DNA of 64,000 nt from Leptolyngbya boryana PCC 6306 (GTDB lineage: Bacteria; Cyanobacteriota; Cyanobacteriia; Leptolyngbyales; Leptolyngbyaceae): the NCBI RefSeq assembly GCF_000353285.1, contig NZ_KB731324.1:3924577-3988576 (forward strand). Reading direction: 5' to 3'. A program made the translations under genes and the position numbers. A model generated the notes under the pieces. It was not told the DNA's origin and did no database searches. It was given only the letters and a program-made list of their open reading frames with translations. Shown here in pieces: positions 9,222 through 18,174 of the stretch (its first letter is position 1; each line of letters opens with the position of its first letter).

Positions 9222-11333
9222 TTACCTCCAGCTCTCGTCAGAGACGAGGTAGGGATTTGCTAGCTTGACGATCGCATCTAAATCTAACATCTCAGTAATT
9301 TGACCTTGCACACTGGCATAGCAGGACGAACCCGGACGAATCGCTGCTCCAGTCACCGTGAGCGATTCTTCTACAATGTCGAGAATCTGATCCACAATCA
9401 ATCCAATCACCTGATTGTGTTCACGCTCGATGACAACGACCGCAATAGATTCCTCGAATTCATGGCTCGATCGAGGAATTCGGCTCAACACAGCTTGCAG
9501 ATCAATGAGCGCTACAACGCGATCTCGATACTGCATCAAATATTGTTCTCCGACTTTTTCGATCTTTTGGCTAGCAATCATTTCAAGCCGAGTTGACTGA
9601 GTGAGAACAATGCCCATCCGAGTATTGTGATGCCCTAGAACAATCAAGATCAATTGCCGATTTTCCGGGGTTGGTTCAGCAGCAATGATCTGGTTGAATG
9701 AGGGCTGAATTCCTGCATATCGTGCCACTCCGACTGCATCCAGAATCAATGCTGCACTGCCATCTCCTAACACTGTCGCACCTGCAAATACTTCTAGCGA
9801 CTTTATCTGTTTGCTCAGTGGCTTTACGACAATCTCTTGGGTATCTTCGATTTGATCGACAATCAGCCCAAATCGATAGCTCTCTGCGTCAATGACAACA
9901 AAGTAAAGCAGATCACTCGAAGACATCGGAAGCTGGAGCACAGTAGCCAGATTGACCAAGGGAAGAATGTGTCCTCGTAGTCGATAAACGGGCGCATCGA
10001 ATAAGGTTTCAATCTGCTGATCGATGCGATCGCGTCCTTCGATCCGAATCAGTTCTTGGACACTCGACTGAGGAATTGCAAATCGTTCCCCGCCACTTTT
10101 CACAAGCAAGGTCGGAATGATCGCTAGAGTAAGCGGAATGTTCAGGCGAAAGGTAGTTCCTTGCCCGACCTGGCTTTCAACTTCAATCGAACCATTGACG
10201 GATTCAATGTTCCGCCGCACAACATCCATACCAACGCCACGACCTGAAAGATGAGTCGCTTCATTGAGGGTCGAGAATCCAGGAATAAAAATCAGATCGA
10301 GCGCTTCGCGATCGCGCATCGATTCGGCTTGCGCTGCACTAATCAGTCCAAGCTGCTGCGATCGCGCTTTCAGTTGAGCCGGATCAATTCCAGCCCCATC
10401 CTCTCGAATTTCTAGGATCACTTTCCCATTTTCTTGCGAAGCTCTCAGCTTTAACGATCCTTGAGCCGATTTCCCGGCTGCAACTCTCACCTCCGGTGGC
10501 TCAATCCCATGATCAATACAATTGCGAACGAGATGCATCAGTGGATCTTTAATCGCGGCAATGATATTGCGATCGAGTTCCGTTTCACTGCCTTCGAGTT
10601 CGAGTGCAATTTCTTTACCACAGGCGATCTCTAGCTCTCGGACTAATCGAGGTAAATTGCGCCAAAGCGTATTAATTGGCTGCATTCGCGCCCGCATGAT
10701 ACTATCTTGCAGTTCATTGGTAATCAAATCAATCTGTCGGCACGTAGCCATCAAGGCTACATCACTGCTATCCGTAGTCAGCTGTAGCACTCGATTCCGG
10801 GCAATAACGAGTTCCCCAACGAGATTCATGACCTGATCCAGCAAGTCAACCTGCACGCGAATCGTTGAATCAAGCGTAGTTAAGCTTGTTGAGTCCGAAT
10901 CTTCTAGCACTCCTGAACGAGTTGCAGCCTGGTGCTCTGAGCTATAGAGTACTGTCAGCTTGGTGATGAAACGCGAATAGTCTGCGGTTCCTTCGGTTTT
11001 AGTCGTTTCAATCGTTTTAAGCAGTTGCCGAATGGTATCGGTTAAGTCAAGTAAAACGGTTGCTACACCAGGTGTCATTTTAAACTCGGCGGTGCGAATT
11101 CCTTCTAAAAGCGTTTCTCCAGCATGAGCGATCGCGGCAAGCGTCGGTAAAGGCAAAAAACCACAATTGCCTTTAATTGTATGGAGGGCACGATAGAGCC
11201 GATTGAGGCGATCCGGATCAAGCGCATGCCGTTCTAAGTCCAAAACATCTTGCTCAAACTGGTTCAAAATCTCGTAACTCTCAACCAGAAAAGCTGCTAA
11301 ATCCTCTGCATCGATTTCATGTAGAGACTCCAT
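9222..11333 (-). CDS. cheA: Chemotaxis histidine kinase CheA with two CheW domains
   Basis: This 703-residue kinase has an N-terminal Hpt domain with phospho-His51 (ALHTIKGNCGF), then about 50 linker residues and no recognisable P2 response-regulator-binding domain. The dimerisation helices (about 155-220) and HATPase follow (N box LVRNCIDHGIEPP, G1 DGAGI, G2 GRGVGMD). The C-terminal part holds two successive CheW-like domains (about 410-545 and 560-695). There is no receiver domain, so output must go to a separate protein such as the receiver at 11814. It is the first gene of the cheA-cheW-mcp-cheB-cheR run and is divergent from the plus-strand group starting at 11469. Confidence 0.95.
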   Translation of the reverse strand: MESLHEIDAEDLAAFLVESYEILNQFEQDVLDLERHALDPDRLNRLYRALHTIKGNCGFLPLPTLAAIAHAGETLLEGIRTAEFKMTPGVATVLLDLTDTIRQLLKTIETTKTEGTADYSRFITKLTVLYSSEHQAATRSGVLEDSDSTSLTTLDSTIRVQVDLLDQVMNLVGELVIARNRVLQLTTDSSDVALMATCRQIDLITNELQDSIMRARMQPINTLWRNLPRLVRELEIACGKEIALELEGSETELDRNIIAAIKDPLMHLVRNCIDHGIEPPEVRVAAGKSAQGSLKLRASQENGKVILEIREDGAGIDPAQLKARSQQLGLISAAQAESMRDREALDLIFIPGFSTLNEATHLSGRGVGMDVVRRNIESVNGSIEVESQVGQGTTFRLNIPLTLAIIPTLLVKSGGERFAIPQSSVQELIRIEGRDRIDQQIETLFDAPVYRLRGHILPLVNLATVLQLPMSSSDLLYFVVIDAESYRFGLIVDQIEDTQEIVVKPLSKQIKSLEVFAGATVLGDGSAALILDAVGVARYAGIQPSFNQIIAAEPTPENRQLILIVLGHHNTRMGIVLTQSTRLEMIASQKIEKVGEQYLMQYRDRVVALIDLQAVLSRIPRSSHEFEESIAVVVIEREHNQVIGLIVDQILDIVEESLTVTGAAIRPGSSCYASVQGQITEMLDLDAIVKLANPYLVSDESWR

Positions 11334-11394
11334 ATTTTCAAGCGTACTCCAGCTTTATCCTTCAACATCCTAAGCAGCATCCTTATCTGTCAGG

Positions 11395-11412
11395 ATCTAT
11401 CTTAAGATAGAT
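11395..11412. promoter_or_regulatory. 18-bp perfect palindrome between divergent genes
   Basis: The sequence ATCTATCTTAAGATAGAT reads the same on both strands. It lies 62 bases before the cheA start and 57 bases before the InsA-like gene, in the only intergenic space between the two halves of the che island. The symmetry and position suit an operator for a dimeric regulator. There is no T-run, so a terminator is unlikely. The binding protein is unknown. Confidence 0.5.
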
Positions 11413-11468
11413 GTTTAAGCAGTAGACAACGCTGAACACTAATGATATTTTCATTTGAAAGCATCGCC

Positions 11469-11771
11469 ATGGAATGCCCAAACTGTGGTTCGCATCAGTT
11501 ACAGCGCAATGGATACCGCAGTCAGATCCAGTGCTACAAATGCAAGGACTGTGGACGGCAATTTCTTGAGACTTACAAGCAGATGCGATACTCAGAGGAG
11601 GTGAAGCACTTTTGCATTCGGATGTATTTTCAGGGCATGAGTGCTCGTAGCATTGAACAAGTTACGAACATTCACCACACAACGATTTTGTCATGGCTGC
11701 GTGAAACAGATGTTGACGTCTTAGAGCTGCTCTGTGCAGAGCAGCATTCTATAGAAAAATTAGAATTGTAA
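11469..11771 (+). CDS. InsA-like zinc-finger/HTH protein (IS1-type remnant or solo)
   Basis: This protein of about 100 residues resembles the N-terminal part of IS1-family transposases. A four-Cys zinc finger (MECPNCGSHQL...CYKCKDCGRQF) is followed by a helix-turn-helix (RMYFQGMSARSIEQVTNIHH, then TTILSWLRE). The DDE catalytic domain that normally follows is absent, and no second frame for it exists before the next gene. The start at ATG 11469 begins the conserved part; an in-frame ATG at 11442 adds nine residues. No terminal inverted repeats were found. It is either a decayed transposase fragment or a DNA-binding protein that has been kept. A 9-bp inverted repeat (11726-11745) lies inside its 3' end. 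Confidence 0.7.
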   Translation: MECPNCGSHQLQRNGYRSQIQCYKCKDCGRQFLETYKQMRYSEEVKHFCIRMYFQGMSARSIEQVTNIHHTTILSWLRETDVDVLELLCAEQHSIEKLEL

Positions 11772-11813
11772 ATATTTGCTGAATTATCTCCTTCCAAGAG
11801 GCATAAGTAGACT

Positions 11814-12188
11814 GTGGATACATCGAATTTGGTATCAGTGTTAATTGTGGATGATGCAGCCTTTTCGCGCCGAATGCTGCGGAAATACGTCGAGGCAGAA
11901 GGTTGCACGGTTCTAGAAGCAACTAATGGGCAAGAAGCACTAGAGATGGTGAGTCAGCATCAACCGGACTGTATTTTCGTCGATTTACTGATGCCCAACA
12001 TTGATGGGTTTCAATTTTTACAGAAGCTTCGGGAAGAGGGCTGTGCGATTCCGGTCGCGATCGTCAGTGCAGACATTCAAGATTCTTCTCGGCAGCGTGG
12101 ACTCGAACTTGGAGCCGCAGCATTTCTGAATAAACCCGCAAAAGAAGCTGAAGTTCGCCAGACGGTTCAACAACTTTTGCAGTGCTGA
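11814..12188 (+). CDS. CheY-like single-domain response regulator
   Basis: The protein has 124 residues and consists of one receiver domain. Intact residues are the acidic pair in LIVDDAAFSRRML, the acceptor Asp in CIFVDLLMPNIDGF, Ser in AIVSADIQ and Lys in FLNKPAKE. Translation starts at GTG 11814. It is followed after 10 bases by the CheC-type phosphatase gene, so it is the natural output protein of the divergently encoded CheA and the natural substrate of CheC. It has no DNA-binding domain. Confidence 0.93.
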   Translation: MDTSNLVSVLIVDDAAFSRRMLRKYVEAEGCTVLEATNGQEALEMVSQHQPDCIFVDLLMPNIDGFQFLQKLREEGCAIPVAIVSADIQDSSRQRGLELGAAAFLNKPAKEAEVRQTVQQLLQC

Positions 12189-12198
12189 GGAGCAATGA

Positions 12199-12840
12199 AT
12201 GACTTTAATCACTGAGAAGCAGTTAGATGCTTTGCAAGAATTCATTAATATTGGCATCGGGCGGGCGGCTGGAATGCTCAATGAAATGCTGGATACTCCG
12301 ATTCAGCTCTGTGTTCCGATGCTCCAGATGTTTGAGGGTGCAGCTCTTAAGCAAAAGCTCGCCCAACGACTCGATCCGCATCACTTTTCTGCAGTGAGAT
12401 TAGGCTTTAGTGGGAGCTTTAGTGGGAGTGCCGAACTGCTCTTTCCGACCGAAAGTGCTTCAGCCCTAGTCGCACTCCTGACTGGCGAAGACCGAGATTC
12501 TCCAGACCTCGATGGTGTCAAGATTGGCACTCTGACCGAAGTAGGCAATATCGTCATCAATGGCATTCTCGGATCGATTAGTAACTTACTCAGTGAGCAT
12601 ATGAGCTATGCTCTCCCGTCTTACCATGAAGACACGATGGAGCACTTGTTACTGTCGAACCATCTCTTCAAAGTTGATACCATTTTTTTGCTTGCACAGG
12701 CTCGATTTGAGATTAAACAGCTTGAAATTGTGGGTGAGATTATTTTAATTTTTGAGATGACTTCTTTTAGTGAGCTACTAGCGTGTATCGATCGAGAACT
12801 TGCGCTAATCTCGCAATCTTCAGAAAAAGGAGCCGTTTGA
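12199..12840 (+). CDS. CheC-type CheY-P phosphatase
   Basis: The 213-residue protein has two copies of the CheC active-site pattern (E-x2-N-x22-P): Glu14, Asn17 and Pro40, and Glu114, Asn117 and Pro140. The first also has the upstream Asp10; the second has Gly at that place. Such proteins dephosphorylate CheY-like receivers, and here one is encoded immediately upstream. Start ATG 12199 follows a GAGGAG ribosome site that overlaps the end of the receiver gene. No membrane segment is seen. CheC is well known in Bacillus and archaea; here it sits outside the cheA operon but in the same island. Confidence 0.88.
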   Translation: MTLITEKQLDALQEFINIGIGRAAGMLNEMLDTPIQLCVPMLQMFEGAALKQKLAQRLDPHHFSAVRLGFSGSFSGSAELLFPTESASALVALLTGEDRDSPDLDGVKIGTLTEVGNIVINGILGSISNLLSEHMSYALPSYHEDTMEHLLLSNHLFKVDTIFLLAQARFEIKQLEIVGEIILIFEMTSFSELLACIDRELALISQSSEKGAV

Positions 12841-12844
12841 TCTC

Positions 12845-14434
12845 ATGTCCTACCTCGACGATCGCTTTAGTCTGCTCGATCAAATGCCACTCGGGATTTG
12901 TGTGCTCCGATCGGACTATCAAGTCGTATTTTGGAACAGTGCGCTAGAAGAATGGACGCAGATTGGGCGCAAGCGGATTGAGGGGCAAGCGATTTGTGAC
13001 TTTTTTCCTCACTTTCGTCAATCGCTTTATACCAATCGCCTCGCTCCGATTTTTGAGGGAGGACCACCGACAATTTTCTCCTCACAGCTTCACAAATACA
13101 TCATTCCAACTGCGTTCTCGGATGGCAGACAGCGGATTCAACATACCACCGTGACTTCGATTCCCGCGACTCAAGGAGACGGATTTTATGCAATGCTGTC
13201 GATTCAAGATGTCACCGATTTGACCTTTCAGGTGCAAGAGTATCGTCAAATGCGCGATCGCGCTTTAGCTGAAGCTGAGAACCGCAAACTCGCTCAAGAA
13301 AGCGCTGAAGTTGCCAATCGAGTCAAAGACGAGTTTCTGGCGATCGTCTCTCATGAACTCCGTACCCCGCTTAACCCGATTTTAGGCTGGTCGAAACTGC
13401 TCTGTGAAGGCAAGCTTTCAGGCGAGGTCGCTCAACGCGCGCTCAATACGATCTTTAGAAATGCAGCGTTGCAAGTGCAATTGATCGATGATTTGCTCGA
13501 TGTGTCTCGCATTCTGCGCGGCAAATTAAGCCTCAAGTGGGGGATCATTGATCTCATCGCTGTGGTGCATTCTGCGCTCGATACGGTTCGTTTGATGGCA
13601 GATAACAAAAGAATTAAACTGCAGTTTGATGCTGAGGCTTCGATGATGATTCGGGGTGATGCGACTCGCTTGCAGCAAGTCGTGTGGAATTTGCTCACGA
13701 ACGCGATTAAATTTACACCTGAAGCAGGACAGATTGAGATTTCCTTAAGCGATGCAGAAAATTTTGCAGTTTTATCTGTTCAAGATACGGGTAGAGGCAT
13801 CACCTCAGACTTTCTGCCTTATGTGTTCGAGTCGTTTCGGCAAGAAGATGCTTCTAGTACGCGCAAAATTGGCGGGCTAGGACTCGGATTAGCAATTACT
13901 CGGCATTTAGTTGAACTGCATGGCGGAACGATTGAAGTGCACAGTGGCGGGGCGGGGCAAGGCTCAGTGTTTATTATCAAGCTGCCGATCGCTGAGCCTC
14001 GATTTCAGGCTCATTTACACCCAACCGACTTCAAAGGTGATGAGTTACCTAGCTTGGCTGGACTGCATATTTTAGCTGTGGATGATGAGCAGGATGGGCT
14101 GGATTTCCTAAAGTTTCTATTGGAAAGTTGTGGTGCGACCGTCACGGCTGTCGATTCTGTGTCAGAGGCAATGACTGCACTGAATCGTGCTCGATTCGAC
14201 TTGATTGTGACGGATCTCAGTATGCCGAGTGCGGATGGATTTGAATTGATTGAATCGGTACGATCGCGCTCGGATGCCGCGCGATTGATTCCCGCGATCG
14301 CACTGACGGCTTATGCCTCTGAAGCGACTCAGCAACAAGCGATTCTGGCTGGATTTCAACGGCATTTAGTCAAGCCTCTGAATCCTGACGAACTGATTCA
14401 AACCGTCAACCAACTTGCAACGACTCAGGCATGA
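12845..14434 (+). CDS. Hybrid histidine kinase PAS-HisKA-HATPase-REC
   Basis: The protein has 529 residues. A PAS domain (about 10-120) is followed by a short helical linker, HisKA with IVSHELRTPLNPILGW (about 160-225), HATPase (N box NLLTNAIKFT, G boxes DTGRGI and GLGLGLAI) and a C-terminal receiver with acceptor Asp in LIVTDLSMPSADGF and Lys in HLVKPL. A ribosome site AAAGGAG precedes ATG 12845 and lies in the end of cheC. It is the last gene of the plus-strand group, and its final 10 bases overlap the convergent kinase gene at 14425. It is soluble, and its signal is unknown. Confidence 0.93.
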   Translation: MSYLDDRFSLLDQMPLGICVLRSDYQVVFWNSALEEWTQIGRKRIEGQAICDFFPHFRQSLYTNRLAPIFEGGPPTIFSSQLHKYIIPTAFSDGRQRIQHTTVTSIPATQGDGFYAMLSIQDVTDLTFQVQEYRQMRDRALAEAENRKLAQESAEVANRVKDEFLAIVSHELRTPLNPILGWSKLLCEGKLSGEVAQRALNTIFRNAALQVQLIDDLLDVSRILRGKLSLKWGIIDLIAVVHSALDTVRLMADNKRIKLQFDAEASMMIRGDATRLQQVVWNLLTNAIKFTPEAGQIEISLSDAENFAVLSVQDTGRGITSDFLPYVFESFRQEDASSTRKIGGLGLGLAITRHLVELHGGTIEVHSGGAGQGSVFIIKLPIAEPRFQAHLHPTDFKGDELPSLAGLHILAVDDEQDGLDFLKFLLESCGATVTAVDSVSEAMTALNRARFDLIVTDLSMPSADGFELIESVRSRSDAARLIPAIALTAYASEATQQQAILAGFQRHLVKPLNPDELIQTVNQLATTQA

Positions 14435-17166
14435 TTGAATACCTTCACGATCGCATTAATCAAGTCATCGGGTTCTACAGGCTTCGCTAAATGGGCTTGG
14501 AATCCAGCCCCCAAGGCGCGATCGCAGTCTTCGGGTTTAGCAAAAGCAGTCAGCGCGATCGCCTTGACAGATTGACCTTGTGGTAATTGTCGAATTCGCT
14601 GCAACAACAAATACCCATCTTCTTCTGGCATACCAATATCACTCAGCAGTACATCTGGCACAAACTGTTGAAATATCCCATACGCTTGTGCCGCAGAATG
14701 AGCGATGGCAACGGTTGCTCCAAAATCGCTCAGGACAAACTGAAGATAGTCACAAGTATCAAGGACATCATCGACAATGAGGATCTTGACCTTGCTCAAG
14801 TCTGCGATCGTAGGATTCGGCTCAATCGAGGTCGGTTGAGCAACCTGATCAATCAGTGGAAACCTGACTGTAAACGTTGCACCTTGATTTAGCCCCGGAC
14901 TCTCAACCTGAACGGTTCCGCCATGCAATTCAACTAAATGCCGCACAATTGCAAGTCCTAGCCCTAATCCATCTTTCGATCGGGTGGTGCTATTTTCCAC
15001 TTGTCGAAATCGCTCAAAGATATACGGCAAAAAATCAGCACTGATGCCTTGTCCTGTGTCGGTTACACTGATAGCAGCATCATTGCCGACCTGCTCTAAC
15101 GAGACGGTAACATGTCCGCCGTTGGGGGTAAATTTAATCGCATTCGTCACGATATTTGTCAGGATTTGCTGCAGCCGATTGGCATCTCCTAAAATCCGTC
15201 CGACTTCTGGCTCAATGGTCGAACAGAGTCGAATTTGCTTTGTGGTTGCTGCAAGCTGTCCGTTTGCAACGACAACTGTGATAATTGGGGCTAAATGTAT
15301 GGGCACACAATCTAAGCGGAGTTGACCGCGCAGAATGCGAGACACATCGAGCAAATCTTCGATTAACTTGACTTGAGCTTGCGTATTGCGCTCGATCGTT
15401 TCTAACGCTTGTTCAACTCTCGCAGAATCAAACTGACGAGAACGCAGCAGTTTTGTCCAGCCCAGAATCGCATTCAGGGGCGATCGCAGTTCGTGAGAGA
15501 CGATCGCGAGAAACTCATCTTTGGTTCGATTTGCCAGTTCAGCCGCAGCACGAGCGTTCTGAGCTTCGGCAAGTAACATTTCTCGCTCGCGCTGGAGCTG
15601 TTTTTGTTCGGTTAAATCGACCACAAAGCTAATGCCGCGATGGTGTGATCCTTCAAACATCACCCCCCCCAAAAGCACACTAATGCGGCTACCATCTTTG
15701 CGAATGTATTCTTTCTCTAAGGTGTCCGAGGTTTGCTGGCGCATTTTCTCGATCGACGCATCGCTAAGCTGGATCTGTTCTGGCGGGGTCAAAGCTCTCC
15801 AGTTTACTTTCCCAGCATGTAAGTCTTCACGCGTGTAGCCAACTAAATTGAGAAAAGCATCATTCGCATCTAAAACTGTTCCATCTGCATCCCAGAATTC
15901 AATGCCGATTAGATTCAAATCAACCAATCGTTTGAGTCGAGCTTCGCTCTCTCGCAAGTCTGCTTCGGTTTGCTTACGATTACTAATATCAATCGTACTT
16001 CCTACAATGCGGATCGGTTGACCTGTAATGTCTTTGACGACTAAACCCCGATCTTCAACCCACAGATAATGCCCGTTGCGATGGCGCACTCGATATTCTG
16101 CACAATAGCGATCGAGGCTTTCTAAGTGCTCATTTAAGTTACTGAAATCAAATCGAGCCAGGTCTTCAGGATGGATTTGTTGCCACCACCATTGCAGCGA
16201 AGGATCGACTTCTTCAGGACAATAGCCACACAGATCCATCAAGCCTCGTGAACGGTAAACGGTATTATTTTTGAAATTCCAATCGTAAATCAAACCATTG
16301 GTCGCCATGACGGCAAGCTCAAAGCGTTCGGTTGCTTGCTGCAAGGACAATTCAGTCGCTTTTTGCTCGCTGATGTCTCGTCCTGCGGCTTGAAATTCGA
16401 TGATTTGATCTGCTGAATTGAAAATGGCGCGATTTGTCCACTGCTGCCAGCCTATCTCCCCGTTCGATCTGCAAACTAAATGTTCTTGAATCAGAGTCGG
16501 ACGATCTGGAGTTAATGTATTGAGTACATCAATCTGTTGCTGAATCTGCTCACGAGCACCTTCGGGGATCAGGTGCAAAAAATTCTGTCCGAGCAAGGTT
16601 TCGGCAGTCGTCCCAAAGTAGCGACAGTAAGCAGGATTGACAAAAGTCAGTGTTCCATCGGGAAGAAAGTGGCAAATCAAAACGGCTTGATCTTGCACGA
16701 TCGCCTGATAGCGTTCCTCGCTGTCTCGCAAAGCCTGTTGTGTTTGCTGGAGTGCTCGTCTCAGTGCAGTATGTTCGATCGCAGTTTGAAGGGTCAATCT
16801 CAAGCGGTTTGGCGTAATCTGACTTTTGACTAAATAATCTTCTGCACCGCTTTTCATCGCCTGATCTGCGATAGATTCATCTTCTTGCTCGATGATCATC
16901 ACGATCGGCGGAAAAGTTTTGCCCCCTTGAGCTTTCAACTTTGCCAAAAACTGAAGCCCATCTAAATCTGGCAGCCGAAAGTCAAGCAAAATTCCATCGA
17001 TTTGCTGCAACTCGCATACCTTCAACCCATCGAAAGCTGATTCTGCCTCTAAAATTGTGTAGGTTATTCCTGGATCATTCGTTAAGTAACGGCGATACAT
17101 TTGCCGATCTTGAAAAAAGTCATCAACAATTAGAACCGTCTGTTGGCTTTGCGTCATTGTGCTCAT
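14425..17166 (-). CDS. Hybrid histidine kinase REC-PAS(3)-HisKA-HATPase-REC
   Basis: The protein has about 913 residues. The N-terminal receiver is intact (VDD pair, acceptor Asp in ILLDFRLPDLDG). Three PAS/PAC domains follow (about 140-265, 270-395 and 405-525), then HisKA with IVSHELRSPLNAILGW (about 550-615), HATPase (N box NIVTNAIKFT, G boxes DTGQGI and GLGLGLAI) and a C-terminal receiver with Asp in VLLSDIGMPEEDG. The start is ATG 17166; TTG 17172 and ATG 17157 are alternatives. It is a clear paralogue of the kinases at 3282 and 12845. Receivers at both ends suit a phosphorelay hub. It shares 10 bases with the convergent neighbour. Confidence 0.92.
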   Translation of the reverse strand: MSTMTQSQQTVLIVDDFFQDRQMYRRYLTNDPGITYTILEAESAFDGLKVCELQQIDGILLDFRLPDLDGLQFLAKLKAQGGKTFPPIVMIIEQEDESIADQAMKSGAEDYLVKSQITPNRLRLTLQTAIEHTALRRALQQTQQALRDSEERYQAIVQDQAVLICHFLPDGTLTFVNPAYCRYFGTTAETLLGQNFLHLIPEGAREQIQQQIDVLNTLTPDRPTLIQEHLVCRSNGEIGWQQWTNRAIFNSADQIIEFQAAGRDISEQKATELSLQQATERFELAVMATNGLIYDWNFKNNTVYRSRGLMDLCGYCPEEVDPSLQWWWQQIHPEDLARFDFSNLNEHLESLDRYCAEYRVRHRNGHYLWVEDRGLVVKDITGQPIRIVGSTIDISNRKQTEADLRESEARLKRLVDLNLIGIEFWDADGTVLDANDAFLNLVGYTREDLHAGKVNWRALTPPEQIQLSDASIEKMRQQTSDTLEKEYIRKDGSRISVLLGGVMFEGSHHRGISFVVDLTEQKQLQREREMLLAEAQNARAAAELANRTKDEFLAIVSHELRSPLNAILGWTKLLRSRQFDSARVEQALETIERNTQAQVKLIEDLLDVSRILRGQLRLDCVPIHLAPIITVVVANGQLAATTKQIRLCSTIEPEVGRILGDANRLQQILTNIVTNAIKFTPNGGHVTVSLEQVGNDAAISVTDTGQGISADFLPYIFERFRQVENSTTRSKDGLGLGLAIVRHLVELHGGTVQVESPGLNQGATFTVRFPLIDQVAQPTSIEPNPTIADLSKVKILIVDDVLDTCDYLQFVLSDFGATVAIAHSAAQAYGIFQQFVPDVLLSDIGMPEEDGYLLLQRIRQLPQGQSVKAIALTAFAKPEDCDRALGAGFQAHLAKPVEPDDLINAIVKVFNHA

Positions 17167-18174
17167 CAACAAGGAAACGAATGAAAACAGGACATACTTT
17201 CTAGGCTTATATCAAAGTTTGAATGCCAGTTCAGCAAAGATAAATTGGTTCAGCACTCTCTTTCCTCTAAGATGCGTTCGATCTGAGCTTGATCTCAGTC
17301 ACACAATTAACAGCAACGTAAGAATGCATATCAAAATCTCTCGTGATTAAGCAAAAATCATATCTATCTACAGAGGGGTTTAAGTTAATCTGTGAAGTGA
17401 TAGGAGTATCAATTTCAAAAAGGAATGAGCGTTGATTCACCGAGAATTTCCCGAATGCGTTGCTGTCTCTAGATTCCCTCTCAGCCTCGAAGAGGGGAAC
17501 AAAACGCCCGGTTTTTCTGCTGCATTTGGAAAGAAGAAATCCTTGGATGAGAGCAAACTCAGACGATTTAGGCTGGTGAGTAATTGAATTGATAATTCTA
17601 GGCGGATGATCGATTTCCTAAAGTAATTCTGCTGGCTCTAAATCGTTTTTCTAAATAGGAATAAGATTATCATTTTCCAGACGAATTGCGTCTACAAATA
17701 AACTCAGGATTTCTCCAAAATTTCTTCAAATTTAAAAAGTACAATAAAAGGCTTTTTAGAATTGATCATGAACGCGAATTATTCTGTTAAGGCTCTTGCC
17801 AATCTTTCTAGCCAAGATATTTCAACACAGATGACAAGTTGCTTCATTACAAGGTTGCCCCAAGCTGAAGATGTGAGTGAACGAGGGTAAACGATCACGA
17901 TGCTGCACAACGTTCAGAACATGAGGGTGAATTTTGAAGATGAATTTATGATCCGCATGAAACGATGCAATCGTACAGTTCCATTAGGGGTAAATTATCT
18001 ATAAGAAGTCTTAGTGACAGCAAGACTTTCGATAGCAACGGTTCTATGTTCTCGACAGCTTTGTATTGCTCCATACTTAAGAAGCTAAATATCCGATACA
18101 GGGAAGATGTAAAAGATAATGGAGAAGATACTTCGCAAAGAGAGAAATATCCACTTCAATCTGGCTTAGAGTTT
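17167..18174. other. Large intergenic region with little content
   Basis: About 1 kb separates the hybrid kinase from the receiver gene. It is AT-rich compared with its surroundings. A small hairpin (CCCTCT/AGAGGG) occurs near 17475-17495. One 40-codon frame (17768-17890) is listed separately. No tRNA, no transposase remnant and no longer convincing gene is visible. The in-frame extension of the receiver upstream of 18175 (from 17965) lacks protein-like composition. Confidence 0.4.
17768..17890 (+). CDS. Possible 40-residue small protein
   Basis: ATG 17768 opens a 40-codon frame (MNANYSVKALANLSSQDIST and onward) ending at TAA 17890. A TACAAT-like box lies about 25 bases upstream, and there is no clear ribosome site. 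I recognise no family. It is listed only because the surrounding kilobase is otherwise empty; chance is the most likely explanation. Confidence 0.15.
   Translation: MNANYSVKALANLSSQDISTQMTSCFITRLPQAEDVSERG

Noticed and set aside
11442-12188. A complete insertion sequence at the InsA-like gene
   Set aside because: No catalytic domain, no terminal inverted repeats and no target duplication were seen.
17965-18174. N-terminal extension of the receiver at 18175
   Set aside because: The segment has no domain character and the receiver fold starts directly at ATG 18175.
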